This document shows positions 22,086 through 35,039 of a DNA stretch of 64,000 nucleotides, in pieces. Each line of letters opens with the position of its first letter. The first letter of the stretch is position 1. Position numbers and translations under genes: made by a program. Source of the DNA: Annona cherimola (taxonomy: Eukaryota > Streptophyta > Magnoliopsida > Magnoliales > Annonaceae); the NCBI GenBank assembly GCA_030490835.1, contig CM059971.1, positions 58,390,012-58,454,011 of the forward strand, given 5' to 3'. The notes under the pieces are model-generated. The model searched no databases. It was given only the letters and a program-made list of their open reading frames with translations, and had not been told where the DNA came from.

Positions 22086-22089
22086 CATT

Positions 22090-22560
22090 TAGGTCAAAGA
22101 ATGGCTTTGAAAGCTTCGATGGACCTGACAAAAAAAATTTGATAAGGCCTGAGCCTTAATGCCAAGGTGAGGGATGTACTTAATGTCATACTATGTTCGC
22201 TTAATAGCCCATTTCATGAGGTGGCCCAAGGCTTCTGATCAATACAATGTTTGTTAGAGGGGTGGGTTATTAGGATGTGGATGGGGTAGGGCAGGAAATA
22301 CGGATGTAAAAGCCTTGACGCTGTGGTGAGGATGAAGGCTAACTTTTCAAGTGGGGAGTAATTAAGCTAAACTTGGTGGAGGGACTTACTGGTTGAGTAG
22401 ATTAGATGTTGTGTGCCTTGTGGGTCATCGATTAATATAGAAATTAACTATCAAAGCTGAATTACTAGATAGAGCAATAATATTTCTCCTCTGATTAGCT
22501 TGCGTAGGAGTTGGGGGGGTCAGTACATAGTACTTTATGGCCTAAAAGGCATCATTACAC
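22090..22560 (-). pseudogene. Tat-lineage RNase H remnant
   Basis: On the minus strand LEKLAFILTTASRLLHPYF followed by HILITHPSN, then KWAIKRT, YDIKYIPHLGIKAQALSNFF, matches the RNase H of plant Tat (Retand/Ogre-type) elements, usually EKLALALVTAARKLRPYF ... WAIELSEFDI ... PRxxIKxQALADF. Stops and frameshifts interrupt it. The order RT then RNase H fits a minus-strand element. Confidence 0.65.
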
Positions 22561-22689
22561 TTCTCACGGGGAATCACTTGAGTTTTTTTTTTGTAGATTT
22601 TTAGGTTTGTCTTTTATAAGACTTGAAAAAAGAGTAAGCATTTTATAAACTAATTTAGCTACAAATCAATGCAATATTTTGGTCTTATC

Positions 22690-23095
22690 ATTCAGGCTCT
22701 AGACTTCCTTATCATCATTAGGGGAGCAAAATCCTAGATTACTTGGATCGGTTAAGGCTTTGACTATATACCCCTTGTGATACGATAAAGCTCAGAAACT
22801 TGCCATCCAATATGCCAAATGTGCACTTTCATGGTTTTAACTTTAGGTTGCTCTCCCTTTGTGCCTAAAAAGTTTTGGTTAGATCAATAGTATGACCTTC
22901 AAAGTTAGCACTCTTGACAAGCACGTCGTTGACATATACTTTAGCCTTTTGACTTAGCTGGTTAGCAAAGACTTTATGACAAACCTATGGTAAGTTGCTT
23001 TAGCATTTTTTAGGCTAACTAGCATCATTGTATAGTAGTACATGCCTCTATGTGTGATGAAGGTCTTTTCTTTATCGGTTAATTGAGCAAAATGA
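22690..23095 (-). pseudogene. Tat-lineage reverse transcriptase remnant
   Basis: Minus strand: TFITHRGMYYYTMMLVSLKN, KATYHRFV, then a catalytic box read as YVNDVLVKS (canonical YVDDMLVKS) and KCTFGILDGKFLSFIVSQ. This is the RT core and thumb of a Ty3/gypsy Tat element. The second catalytic Asp pair is damaged (D to N) and frameshifts break the frame, so it is inactive. Confidence 0.7.
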
Positions 23096-23159
23096 TGAGG
23101 ATGAGGGGGTCATCATGTAGGAGTACCACATGGTGAGCATCCTCAACTAAGAACTCCAA

Positions 23160-23924
23160 GGTGATCCCATGCTTCAACTTCTTACTAAGCACATTGATGC
23201 ATGGGATCTTCTAGTTATAGTTCCTTTGTTGCCTCATTATAGGCCCTCCAATGGTCATTCCTCCTATGGTGGTGTATATCACTTGGACAACCTATAGGTC
23301 ATCTTCATGATCCAAGGTTGCTCTCTTCTAGGTTTGGGTGCACCTAGTTACCCCATTCTTTACCTCAAATCATGATGTATTTAGCAAGCTGGCCATTTTA
23401 GATTTTTTCTCAATCGTAGTCTTCAGATGTCGACATTCCTTAGTAGAGTGGCCAACTTCTTCTTGATAATGGTAGTAAAACTTCAAATTCCTTCATTCCT
23501 TTGATTTCTTAACAAGTGGTAACTTTTTATTATTAGTTGCTACCTGAGTTTACAAGTGAAGCTATTCTTAGGTTGTGGTCAATGGAGCGTAGGTTTCAAG
23601 ATGCTACTAGCTACCCCACCTTAACTTCTTACCCATCATGTGTTCCTATTCAAGTTCTTAGGACCGTATTTCCATTGATGCTTAGGGCTCTTAGGATGTG
23701 TTCCTTGGCTAACACAATACACGAAGGGTGCAGCTTGTTGTACCAACTTGATCGAGGGTTGATCTTGTTCCAACTGCCATTTTCTGCCTCCTTGATGAAG
23801 ATATGGTAGGCCACCACCTCATTCAACTCACAAATGGACTTAAGTGGCCTCGAGCCAAATTCTCTATTAAGTTCCCTGTTCTTTATCCCTTTGATTAAGG
23901 CAAGCATATGGACCTTGGTTGGAA
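23160..23924 (-). pseudogene. Tat-lineage gag, tandem copy 1
   Basis: Minus strand frame includes LIKGIKNRELNREFGSRP and EVVAYHIFIKEAENGSW, the C-terminal capsid part of Tat gag, and a knuckle-like HYQEEVGHSTKECRHLK (first Cys lost). It is a 765-bp unit repeated directly at 23925. The longest open frame is 23650-23982, which crosses the unit junction. Confidence 0.65.
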
Positions 23925-24686
23925 GGTGATCCCTTGCTTCAACTTCTTGCAGGGCAGTTGATGAATGGGATAATCTAGGCATGGTTCCTCTGCTGCCTCA
24001 GTATGCCCCCCAATGGTCATTCCTCCTGCGATGGTGTATATCCCTTGGACGGCCTGTAGGTCGCCTTCATGATCTAGGGTTTACTCTCTTCTAGGTTTGG
24101 GTGCACCTAGTTGCCCCATTCTTTGCCCAAGTCATGATGTATTTGGCAAGGTAGCCATTTTAAATCTTTTTCTCGATGGTAGTCTTTAGATGTCGACACT
24201 CCAAAGTAGAGTGGCCAATTTCTCCTTAATAATAACAGTGAATTTTCAAATTCCTTCATGTCGTCGATTTCTTGACAAGTGGTAATTTTCCATAATTAGT
24301 TGTTACCTAAGTTTACAAGCAAAGCTATTTTCAGGTTGTGGTCAATGGGGTGTAGGTTTCATAATGCTGCTAGTTGCCCCATCTTGATTTGTTACCCATC
24401 ACGTGTTCCTATCCAAGTTCTTAGGACTGTGTTTCCATTAATGCTTCGGGCTGTTAGGATGCTTCCTAGGCTAACACAATACACGGAGGGTGCAACTCAT
24501 TATACCAACTCGATCGAGGGTTGATCTTGTTCCAACTGCCATTTTCGGCCTCCTCGATGAAGATATGGCAGGCCACCGCCTCATGAAACTCACAAATGGA
24601 CTTAGGTGGCTTCGAGCCAAATTCTCTATTAGGTTCCCTATTCTTGATCCCTTGGATTAAGAAAAGCATTTGGACCTCGGTTGGAA
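23925..24686 (-). pseudogene. Tat-lineage gag, tandem copy 2
   Basis: A 762-bp direct repeat of 23160-23924 (both start AAGGTGATCCC and end GGTTGGAA), with LIQGIKNREPNREFGSKP and FHEAVACHIFIEEAENGSW. Upstream of it (24690 on) single-copy gag sequence continues, so the duplication lies inside one gag gene. Confidence 0.65.
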
Positions 24687-25702
24687 GGCAGGGTACTTTG
24701 CATGCGTTGATATTGAAATGAGTAATGTAGTCTCAAAGGGGTTTATTTGGTGAATGTCAAATGCAGTAAGTGGGCTATACTAATTGGTCGCTGTTGCTAA
24801 TTGCTAAAGTGGGCCCAAATAGGTAAGGTAACTATTTAAAGTCGTAAATGGATCTAGGAGCCAATAAGGTGGACCAATTTTCCCTTGCTCATCTAGGGTG
24901 GTCAAGAAGGCTTTACACTTTAGACCTTTTGAGCTAGCCTTAAGTCCATGTTGATATTAAAATTAATGACATGGCTCATAAGATTAGATATTGGTTTGAA
25001 GATAGGCGTCACCAGTATTTGAAATTGATTTAAGACTGGTTGCATCTAGAGGTTGAACCTAGTGGGTTCCGAAGATCATCCACATATGCTGATGCAAGAG
25101 AGGTGATTGCTCTCTGACCAGTTAGCTGTCTAGGGTCCTGGTCGAGTTGATAAGAGCTTACAAGGGAAATAACAAAGGAATCACTCCCCCAAGGTATCTA
25201 GTAGAGACGGAAGGGGTCGACACAAAAGGCTGATGAGTGAAGCTAGTATTACAGTAGTGGGCCCCTTCATTTGGGTAGTTGAGTTGGGGAGCATGATAAC
25301 GAAAGGAGCTCTTATTAAGACTATAAAAGCAAGGGTGACAATGAGGCCCATGCACCTTGTGACTAAGTTTGTGATCGATCCTGGTGGGGGTACACCCCGA
25401 TTAGCTATCCTATATGTACTATTGCAAGTGTGTAACAATCCGTAATAGTTTATCATACTCTGTGTGCGAGACATTATCCTATAATGCCTCCTTGTTCATT
25501 TTAGGAGTGTCCCTTGTTATCCAACGCTCTCTTTAGGTTTCTTGCTTCTACTAGAGATGTCATCTTTGATCCTAACATTTTGCTAGATTCTAGGGGAACT
25601 TCTTTAGAATGAGTGGCTTCTCATTCACAAAAGTAAAGAAGATAATGGGATAGAGTTGGGATGATTCAAAAAGAAAGAATCATTTCCCATAAAAGTGCCA
25701 AA
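24687..25702 (-). other. Tat gag N-terminal and leader region, decayed
   Basis: Between duplicated gag and the 5' LTR. Broken gag-like frames, no intact motif. Short open frames on both strands (25158-25474) look like chance. Confidence 0.35.
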
Positions 25703-26275
25703 TGATAGGCTCAATTTGATTAAGGGTCAACCCTAGCCAACTGACACCTAAATCATGATTTCATCAAGCAAATTAGGCTGATAATGTAGAGTCTTTCATG
25801 GGAAAAATCGACTCAAAGATAGGTTGGTTCTAAAAAATCATGAAAAGCGGGTCGGAGCCCTTGTAAAATCTTTTCTATTGAGTTCCTCTATTTTTACAAG
25901 ATATAGGTGTATATATATGTGTTCAGTACCCTCTTAACCTCCTTTTCCTAAATCCTTTAGCCATGTCTTATATAGAGTGGATCTCCATTGCTAATCCTTT
26001 CTATTTAAAATATTATCCCTTCTTTTCCTCGAACCTCCTAACCGCTTTTGATGATTACCTCCTTGTCAGCATGCTCAGCATAGTCATTGAATGACCGGGG
26101 GAGTCATCCTTGGTAAGAGGGAATATAGACATCTCATTAAATGGGAAGCAGTCTTTTCTTGGTCCAAGGATGAGCACCTACTTGACTCGATACTCTTCAT
26201 TAAATGTTACATTAATGGTGACAGGTTCATCTTGTTCGCTTCTATTAGTTTTGACCCTAGAAAAAATCCATCCCC
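25703..26275 (-). mobile_element. Tat-lineage 5' LTR
   Basis: Pairs with the split LTR 14417-14835 plus 21011-21225, sharing the TGATAG terminus at 25703. In minus orientation it precedes gag, RT and RNase H, so it is the 5' LTR. The outer end beyond about 26275 is not shared and remains uncertain. Confidence 0.65.
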
Positions 26276-27345
26276 AAGATGAGGGTTCATCGCTTGTTCT
26301 GAGGTGGCAAGGTTCAACAATGCAGAGCCTTCAAGAGGTGCTCCTCCAAGAAGTCGCCAATAAATGCATATACTCCTAAATTAATTTTTTAATAATGTAT
26401 TGAAATCTTTTTAGCAATTGTATTGTTGACTTCAACTGCAATTTGCAATAGTCATGTAAGTGATTTGAACTAAAAGAAGATAAATTAGTGATATATTATG
26501 GATAAGTAGGTTTGAAATGTTTGTAAGTACCGAAATGCTTCTATGAAATCTCTTTTTTATATAACCCCCTTCATTTTAATCTTCTGATGATTAATAAAAA
26601 ATTCAATTCATCTATTGTATTTATCATCATTTATAGTATTTTGGAAACTCTTTTATTCATTTAATGTTAACGTATATGGGCCCCACCTATAAATGTGTAA
26701 AATCAATATAATAAAATAGTTTAATGTTAAATATCAATTTTAAAGTAGTATTTTTAGCATCTAAACCGTCTAAAATATCATTACTATGCAGACGAATGAT
26801 TCTATAAAGTATTATTATATTCTAATATATATGTGAACAGATTTAAAGATTTTTCATGATTTACACATATTTTAAGAAAAATGTGGCCCGTGTTTTCTAG
26901 CTAAACAAATGATATTAAATATAATGAATTACTAAATTTTCTATCAAGCAATAAAATCTATTAATTTAGAGGTGTTACTTGAAACCGCTTTATGTAATCT
27001 GATTATATAGAAGCGGGCCCATCGTAAATATGAGTACGATGTACAATATAATTAAAATATATTAGTAAACTATTAGGCTAAGTTTGGAGTATTAATTTTG
27101 TGATTAAAAATATTAGAGGGAAATTGTAAAGATTGTGCATAAGATTGACTCAACAATTGAACTATTGCAAACAACATGAAACTTAACAAATTCTAGCATA
27201 AATAAGATGTTGAAATGTACTAGTTTTGTGGGAAGTAATTTTAGAAAAAAATAAAGGCATTGTAAATGAATTAGACTATAGATCTTGCTTTAAGTATAAA
27301 GTTACATAATTGAGTTGGGAAATCAAATTTTATTGGAATCATAGG
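26276..27345. other. Intergenic, nothing recognised
   Basis: AT-rich, no gene, no repeat boundary seen. Confidence 0.45.
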
Positions 27346-27600
27346 GCGTGTTTGACATTTGATAAAAATTTGGAAGGAAAGTTTTTGGAGTAAAACTTTT
27401 TGAAATAGGAAAAGTGATGTAATATGATATGAATAATGATCAGGAGTAAAGAGAATAAAGTTAAACTAGATAGGATTATTTTATGGGTAATTTTGAAAAA
27501 AATTAAAAAATATAGTTATATAGAAAATATGGAGAAATGATTAAAAAATAAGATAATGGTGAAGAATAAAAAATTTTAATTAATTAAATACATAATTTTG
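27346..27600. mobile_element. Partial MITE related to 6000-6280
   Basis: Starts GGGCGTGTTTGACATTTGAT and shares words with the MITE at 6000 (TGATGTAATATGATA / TGATGTGATATGATA, AGAGAATAAAGTTAAA / AGAGGATAAAGTTAAA). The right terminus is not found. Confidence 0.5.
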
Positions 27601-27899
27601 ATGTGATATTGGGAGGACGAGTGATGTGTGAGGATGGTTGAGTGTTGGATAATATGGAAGAGAGTTATTGTGATGGTATTTCAGCAAAACTATTAAAAAG
27701 AGATGTTTATTTGTGTTTATCTTAGATTAAAACTTAGTAATTTGATTTAAACATTGAATACTTTAGAGAAATTTTGATGGAATGTTTGAATTGTAGAATA
27801 AGTGAAAATTTAGTACATAATTTTAATTAAAAGGTTTTAGGTAAGGGGAAAAGTTAGATTTTCAAGAGTGTTCAAAAATTGAGGCATTTTGTTAGATGG

Positions 27900-29506
27900 C
27901 TATTCCTTCTCTTTTCTCCTTCCTTTCTTCATTCTCCTTCATATGTCACCAATTTTCTACATCTTTTAAAAACCCACTCAAACACTAAACATCAGAAAAT
28001 CAAGTATATATTGACGATTCATGCCATGTTGAAGGAAATTTAGGAAGATCTTCATTTAAGGCAAGTAGGTTATTTCTTTTGTGATTTATCTTGGATTTTA
28101 GAATAAAAGCATGGCTAGTTCACTTGCATATGAATGTCATGCATTGCGATGATTTCCAATAACACTATGTTTATAAGTTAAGATTTTAAGGAAATTTTGG
28201 GACTTTTGATTAAAACTCATGTACTTGATGATTTAGAAGTGATTTTCCTTTGATTTGGAATATTTAAAGTTAAGCCACATGACTTTTGTTTAAGATTTCT
28301 AATTTCTCTAAAAATGCATATAATGTATTTGATGAAATGCTAATGTGAAGACAGACAAGGATGAGATAACCTCTTTAACATAAACATAGGACAAAGACCT
28401 TAAGATTTGATGAGAATGGGAGATTTTAACATACAACCCATGTGATGATGGGAACGTATTGCTCATGCCCCTTTACAAATGGCATGCATAAATGGATTAA
28501 TTTATTTCATGGGAAGATCATCTAAAGATGACATAATTAGTTGTGAATTCTAATATAAGTTTTAGAATAATTATGGGGGTGTTAAGTCCAACGAATGTAT
28601 GGGATTATGCATGTGATTGTTGAATCTGAAAGCTTGAGTTGCATACCTAAAAATGTTGGACACATAAGGGTTGAAGAGAGTTTTGTGAAAACCCTACGAA
28701 TTAGTTATACTGGGAAATTATAAAATATTTAGGTTTCTTGTTGATAAGTGATAGAAAATCAGATAAAGGATTTTTCTGTTTTGTATAGAAAAGCACTGTT
28801 GGGCTTTTCTTGAACCTTAAATGTTGAGTTATATAAGTTAGTTAGATCTAGTACAAGCAATGAAGTCAAAAGTTATTGTGGCCTAGAGTTTTGAGGCCGG
28901 TGTTAGTTGTCATATTATGAGGTTCGTCGTTAAACTTGAGGGCTGAGAGTTATTATAGTTGTGATGTCAGTTTTTAGGATTGTAAGCAGATATATGATTG
29001 CATGACATGGAGCACATCACACATGATATAATTTGTATAGTACGAATTGCTTGCTTATCTAGGTGAACAAGATTTTAGGTGATAGATTAGTCTATGTACT
29101 CGATTATATTTGATCCAGTTGCATTCGTGTATGTATGTAGCCTAATAATTATTGAGGATTGCATGGTCTGAGAGCAACATTTGTCAGTTAAGCCAGAAGC
29201 AAAACATTCAAGGAGGCAACCCATAGTTAACAGATTAGCTTAGTAAAAATGTAGATCTTACTTGAACTGTAGGCCAGACCAAACACAAAGATAAGATATG
29301 CATTAATACAATTTGTATACTTGGATATAAGCAAACTGATGTCAAACATATGATGAGTAGGTCTAGTATTAAGCCACATGACAAAAACATACAATTACAT
29401 GAGTTGCATTTAGTTTAAGAAGAGTCTGATAACTCATGTATTAGTTGAGTTCTAAGGATAAGGTTAGCCATGTGTTGAGTTGCTATGAGTTTTGTGGCTA
29501 AGGATT
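27900..29506 (+). repeat. Dispersed LTR-like repeat, inverted relative of 7423-10080
   Basis: Aligns in reverse with 9374-9990 (28290-28760) and 7423-7978 (29080-29510). This copy lacks the MITEs and the hAT-like insert, showing that those are later insertions in the other copy. No coding sequence. Confidence 0.5.
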
Positions 29507-30567
29507 TGACACCCCATTAACCCACATGAATGGTCCAATAGCCAACATGGTAGATTTCTAGAAAAAAAATTTGACATCACCTCCCTAAAATCTAAGAAGT
29601 AATGAAAACCATCCATGTCTTATTGAACATATTATCATCATTAACAAACATTTCAAAATACCAAGATCAAAGATAAACTATCACGTGCATCCAAACATAG
29701 TATCTTAATATCTTACAACATCATCATCACTATAACCGTGAATAACATAGATCTAATTATCAAACCATCAAATTACAACCATGTCATCCCTAAAAATATA
29801 TATATATATATATATGCATCTCAATTTAACTTTTATATATGTAGCTGTAATTAAAAAAGTATTATATCCAAAAAGAAATAACCTCAAGGTCCATGTTAAT
29901 ATCACCAGGGGATGAGCTCCAACTTAGCCTTGCCAAGTGTGACACCTCCACTATTAGGCTACACCACAAAACTTGTCATCTAAAAAGAATGTGGTAAACA
30001 GTTTAAGTCTTGGTAAACTCATTAAGTAGGCATATAATTAAAAACCAATATACTTAAATGATGTTCGCATCATATAAAACATCATGTATACCAATGCTCA
30101 GGGTTATTTTTAATCCTATGCTAAAATAAGAATGTCATGTTATGCTCATCCAACCAAGCATGCAATGCTTCAGTATTTCTTGACCTACTCATTTTTTTTT
30201 GACTTAGTGATCCCTCTAAGGCCCTTCTCCCCCACATAGAGGAATAGGTTATTTTAGTCCACCAACCAAAACTAATGTGTCATGTGGAACAAATGTGGAA
30301 ATAGCCAAATTCGTTTGCAAGTGTGCATGGTAGCTTATCTTTAAGCACAATTGGGGCATAGATAAATTAGGCATCCAATAGAGTAAACTCTTTTTCTTCT
30401 AAGCTAATAATAAGTGCACATGTATATATTCCATGCATGCTAGAATCCATAAAATATATCTTAACGCTGGGAAATCACTTTGCCAATTTTGATGTATGGT
30501 CAAACCTCGTGTTAGGTATGCCAAATCTCATAAAGAAAACAAATATGCAATCAATGCTTAGGATTTC
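29507..30567 (-). repeat. LTR-like fragment of a chromovirus-type element
   Basis: Starts TTGACACCCCATTAACC, like the TGTCACACCCC end at 60852, and has the GGTAAACTCATTAAGTAGGC word at the place where the large chromovirus LTR has GTGAGTAAAGATACTCAGTA. Otherwise diverged; a low-confidence assignment. Confidence 0.3.
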
Positions 30568-31196
30568 TGTAATGTGCAGCTGACCAAGTCAATGTCCTTT
30601 TAGTCAACGATCATTATTAAATTACAAGATTAATGATAATGGGAAGAACAAATATAGGTACAACAAAATTTATAACTTGAATCAAATATTATATAACCAA
30701 GTACAATAATATCCAAATAAAATTAAGTCTCATATGCCAATGCATCAGGGCCTTACTATGTATCACTCTAGAATAAAGATAAATTGATTTATTTCTAGGT
30801 GTTCTCAAATCTTTGTCCTCTTAGCCCTATCTTGGAGCATTAGCCCCATGCTGGTCTCCATTTGCAATCATACAATCTAAAAAATGATAAAATTGTGTGA
30901 TTATGACCAAACTTAGTAAGCAAAACCAAAAAATAAATCAAATAAAATTAGTGTCAAATAAATATATAAATATTGCTAATAAATCAATATTCAAATCTCT
31001 ATGCTAAATCATGAATGTGTCAATGATCAAGCATATGACAATGCATCATACACATGAATTTCTCATTATATCGGTTAAGTCCAAGATGGAGGTTAAATAT
31101 CTTGCCCCGTCCTTCATCTAGCTAAGTACAAATTAATCAATTGTGGGAAATGTCTGATAAGGCTAAATGATAAGGGAGCATATTTGATATCTTACT
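30568..31196 (-). mobile_element. Ty3/gypsy element 3' LTR, truncated
   Basis: Starts TGTAATGTGCAGCTGACC and aligns along its length with 36567-37170 (ATAATGGGAAGAA, ATATAACCAAGTA, CTCTAGAATAAAGATAAATTG, GATAAGGGAG.GTATTTGATATC). After 31196 the copies part abruptly, which suggests an insertion or deletion. Confidence 0.7.
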
Positions 31197-32430
31197 AGGA
31201 TCTCCACCAATATTGTCATAATTAGATTGAACCAATCGGTTGAATCCATGGTTTTGAAAACGGGTGTATTGGATCTGATAAACCTGTAGTAGGTTGGTAT
31301 CGGCAAGTTCCAATACCCTATATAGGTATAGGTATTGGAACAAGCTAGGGTTTTCATTCTTCAGTGTATTGTCCGATTCGGGTCCTGTATCGGCCGGTAC
31401 AGGTCTATGTTGGTCGTATCGGGTATGTTGTATTGGGTCTAGTTGACAAACCTGCTGGAAACAATGTTATCATCCCATTTGCCCCCCACACCCCCCGAAT
31501 TCTCTTCTCGTCCCTGTTTTTTGACCCTAATCATATTCTTTCCCTATTTTTGATCAAAACCTACAAGAAAATGACAACAAAAAACTAAATTTGAGCATGG
31601 AACCTGGTGATCTCATGAAAACTTATTTTTTAGGTTTTAAAAAGGATTAAAACCCCTCAAAACCTTTATTTTACTACAAAATCATCACATTAGATGTAAG
31701 GAGAGGCAAAATCAACGAGGTTAGAGTTGTTGGTTTGAAGAAAAACAAGTTATTTAAGGCATAATTTTTGGATCTAGCTGGAAGAACCCATTTAGGGGAA
31801 AAATCATAAAAGGTGAGATTTCTTCTTTCAAATTGTTTAAAACTTTAGAACTGTATATGATTTGTTGACTTCATTCTATTATTGTGCTAGATCCATGATT
31901 TTATATTTTTAAATTATTTTATATTTTTTGAAAATAAAAAAATTCTGAACATATAGAAAAATAAATATTTTTGCTGTTTCCTTTTTCTAGCTACATATGA
32001 AAATAAAATATGTGTTTTACCTTTGTTTTCAGCAATTATTTGTCCAGAAATATATTTTTAAAAATTTCAAATTTTAAATATATTAATATTTAACACATGT
32101 TTTGTTTCCATATAATATAATATTAATGATACTTGCCATTATCATTATTTTGTGCTAGATATGCAATTTTTGTATTTTAAAAATAATTTTTTAATTTTTT
32201 GAAAAATATGTAATTCTGTAAATGCAAAAATATGATAATTTTAATGCATCGATTTTTCAACTTTATATAAAAATAAAATATATATTTTACATTTATTCTC
32301 ATAGAATTTTTTATCACAAATATGTTTTTTTTCAAATTTAAAATATTTAATAGATGTTTTTGATTGCAAATAAATTTGAGATATTTTTCATTTTGTGTTC
32401 AATGCTTCCATGTTGATGTTATTGATATTT
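31197..32430. other. Insert of unknown origin containing a tandem duplication
   Basis: Interrupts the 3' LTR. The first part (31240-31450) has pairs of GTATCGG / GGTATTGG words and no gene. From 31881 to about 32400 there are two diverged copies of a 266-bp unit (TTGTGCTAGATCCATGATTT / TTGTGCTAGATATGCAATTT). Confidence 0.4.
31881..32400. repeat. Two-copy tandem repeat, about 266-bp period, diverged
   Basis: Matching blocks in order in both units: TTGTGCTAGAT, AATTTTTTGAAAA-like, TATGAAAATAAAATAT / TATAAAAATAAAATAT, TTTTACCTTTGTTTTC / TTTTACATTTATTCTC. Confidence 0.55.
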
Positions 32431-32499
32431 GATAACTCGTATATCATCCACCATGAACTCCAATGGTCTGCGTCGAGTATTTGGATAACTCTTTTATCT

Positions 32500-33170
32500 C
32501 AATTAGGTAACAAGTGTTTTTTCTAAGATCTTAGCAACCTTCTTCTCATTCTCATCGATCTTCTAAGGACCAAAATAGTAGTGTTACCTAATACATCCAA
32601 CATTTTTGGCTAAGCCTCAAATGGCTTCATAAATATATTAGAGTAATAGTTATTATTATATGCAAATTTAGCTAGTGGTAAGTTTTCACTCCAATTATTG
32701 TCTTAATCTATGACACAGGCTTGAAGCATGTCCTCAAGTTTTTGATTAACTCTCTCGGTCTATCCATTAGTATGGGGATGAAAGGTTGAATTGAACTTAT
32801 AACTTGATCCCCATTGCAGTATGCAAAGCCTTCCAAAATTAAGAAGTAAATGCAAACTCTCTATCAGAGATGATAGACCTTGACACTCCATACATATTCA
32901 CAATCTCTTTATGATAGATCTAAGCCAACATCTTAGTTGTAAATACAGTCTTCACTGTAATGAAGTTAGTGAACTTGGTCTATCTATAAACATTGACCCA
33001 TATGCTATCATCTTCAACATGGGGTTTGGGTAAATTGACAATGAAATTCATAGTGATCTCTTTCCATTTCTATGTCAGCACCTCCAACTATTATAATAGT
33101 CCATAGGTCTATGATGCTTTATGTGGACTTGTTGACAAGTCAAACATTTAGTCATGAATCTGGCCACAAT
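32500..33170 (-). pseudogene. Ty3/gypsy integrase remnant
   Basis: Minus strand: DSIWVNVYR, TKFTNFITVKTVFTTKMLA, KEIVNMYGVSRSIISDREFA, FWKALHTAMGIKL, the integrase core around the second catalytic Asp (SDR) of a chromovirus-like element. Many stops. It belongs to the element bounded by LTRs at 30568 and 36567. Confidence 0.65.
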
Positions 33171-33549
33171 GCCCTTTTTATTCACCAGTACTATGATTTT
33201 AAACCTTGAGACATCTTTATTTGGCCACATGCCGCATATTTAGCTCTTTTTAAATGAAGATATACTTAAGGCTTTTGTAGTCATTATTTATGTTACATCT
33301 CTCTTCATATATATAATGTTTTCATATCTTTAAAGAAAATACCGCAGTTGCAACTTGCAAGTTCCCAGTCATTTGGGATAGTGTTGCTCACGCGACATCA
33401 ATAATTTGGATGCATAAATGGTCACTTATCATTCTATATAAGCACACTCCAAACTCTTCTTGGGAACATTGTTGTATACTTCAAATCCTCCTATTCTAGT
33501 TAGGATAGTTAGAATTCGACTAGCCTACACTTCAACTCTTGAAAAGCTT

Positions 33550-34270
33550 CCTCACATTAGTCTGTCCAGTCAAACTTCACACCATTTTGAGTTAACCATG
33601 TGAATGGAAAAGTGATTATAGAGAAATCCTCCATGAACCACCTCTAATAACTAGCTAACGTAAGAAGGCTTCCTCGCATTTGTCCCTCTACCGATACCAC
33701 GACTCACGGAAGAGACTCAGTAATCAGAAATCATACTTTCTAAATTTGGCAAATAATTTTTGCTCTCTCATTGTAAGAGCAATCTTGGATGATGTTCATG
33801 CTCTACCTCATCTCTTACCAAGATGTCATTGACGAAGATCACCATAAACTTATCAAGATACTTCTGAAACTTGATTCATCAGATTTATAAAGAATTTAAG
33901 TGCATTTGTTAGACCAAATGACATAACCAAAAATTCATAGTGTCTGTATCTAGTTTTGATTGCTATCTTTAAGATATCAGTATTTAAAACTCACGCCTGC
34001 TCATATCTTGATTGTAGATCAATTTTGGAGAATATATTGGCACCCTGTAATTGATCCAATAAATCATTGATCATCGATAATGGATATTTATTTTTCATTG
34101 CCATCTTGTTCAACTCTCTATAGTCAACATAGAGTCAAAGGCCACCTTCCTTCTTTTTCACAAATAAGACTAGTGCACCCCATGATTATACACATGGATA
34201 GATGAAACTTTTATCTAATAACTCCAGGAGCTATTTCTTTAATTCCTCTAGCTCCATAAGTGCTATCCTA
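33550..34270 (-). pseudogene. Ty3/gypsy reverse transcriptase remnant
   Basis: Minus strand: [79 protein letters not shown], then a stop- and frameshift-broken palm and CEEAFQELKCRLVE. The blocks follow the order of a chromovirus RT. Not functional. Confidence 0.7.
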
Positions 34271-34930
34271 TAAGGTGTCTTTAATATAAAATTTAAACAT
34301 ACATGCATCACAATACACACTACTTGCAAGGGTGTAGTTACTTTCATGAGTGACTTCATAGGTGCTACATATAATTTTTCTCTTGATGTGAATGTAGATA
34401 AATTAAAGGAGTGCATAGTACTAGAATCAAATAAAACATGACTAATTGTCTATAGGTTAGAAGTTCACCTAATTTTTGTACATGGCATATGTAAAGCATT
34501 TTCAGGAATAGATATAGATAATAAGTAATTTTATTAATTTAAATAATCACTTATCACCGCCTTATGGCCAACTTGCACCTTTTTAATTGTAGCCACAAGA
34601 TTCGACCAGTAGCTTGTAGTCTCTATTCAATGCAAAATGGTAGTTGTTGAGGCCGATACTACGATGCTTTATTAGGTGATCCTCTCTAAACACCACCATG
34701 TCCAGGAACAGGTGCATGTATTAGTATAATCTATTGCTGTTATTGATCGAGTAGCACATCAACTAGTTGAGATACTCCTACCTGAAGATGCTGACACATA
34801 GGTTGATGAAGTCCTTGTTGTCCATAATATTAATAGAATTTATTAACATGAGGACATCAAGACTTTACATGACCAATCTTCGCACGACCAAAGCACTTGA
34901 GCATCTTAGATCGTTTTTAGGTAGTCTCAG
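34271..34930 (-). pseudogene. Ty3/gypsy protease and gag zinc-knuckle remnant
   Basis: Minus strand HVLFDSSTMHSFNLSTF corresponds to the retropepsin active site LFDSGATHSF. KCFGRAKIGHVKS followed by a stop and CP corresponds to a CCHC knuckle with the second Cys replaced by Arg. The spacing to RT is shorter than normal, indicating an internal deletion. Confidence 0.55.
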
Positions 34931-35039
34931 CAGGCTGGGGCTCAATACGAGGCTTCTTGTTGACCTAGGATCTACCTTGCTTACTTCGATAAGCAACTCT
35001 CTTCTTGTCATGAGTTTTTCTAGATTCTAGTTCTTCCCT

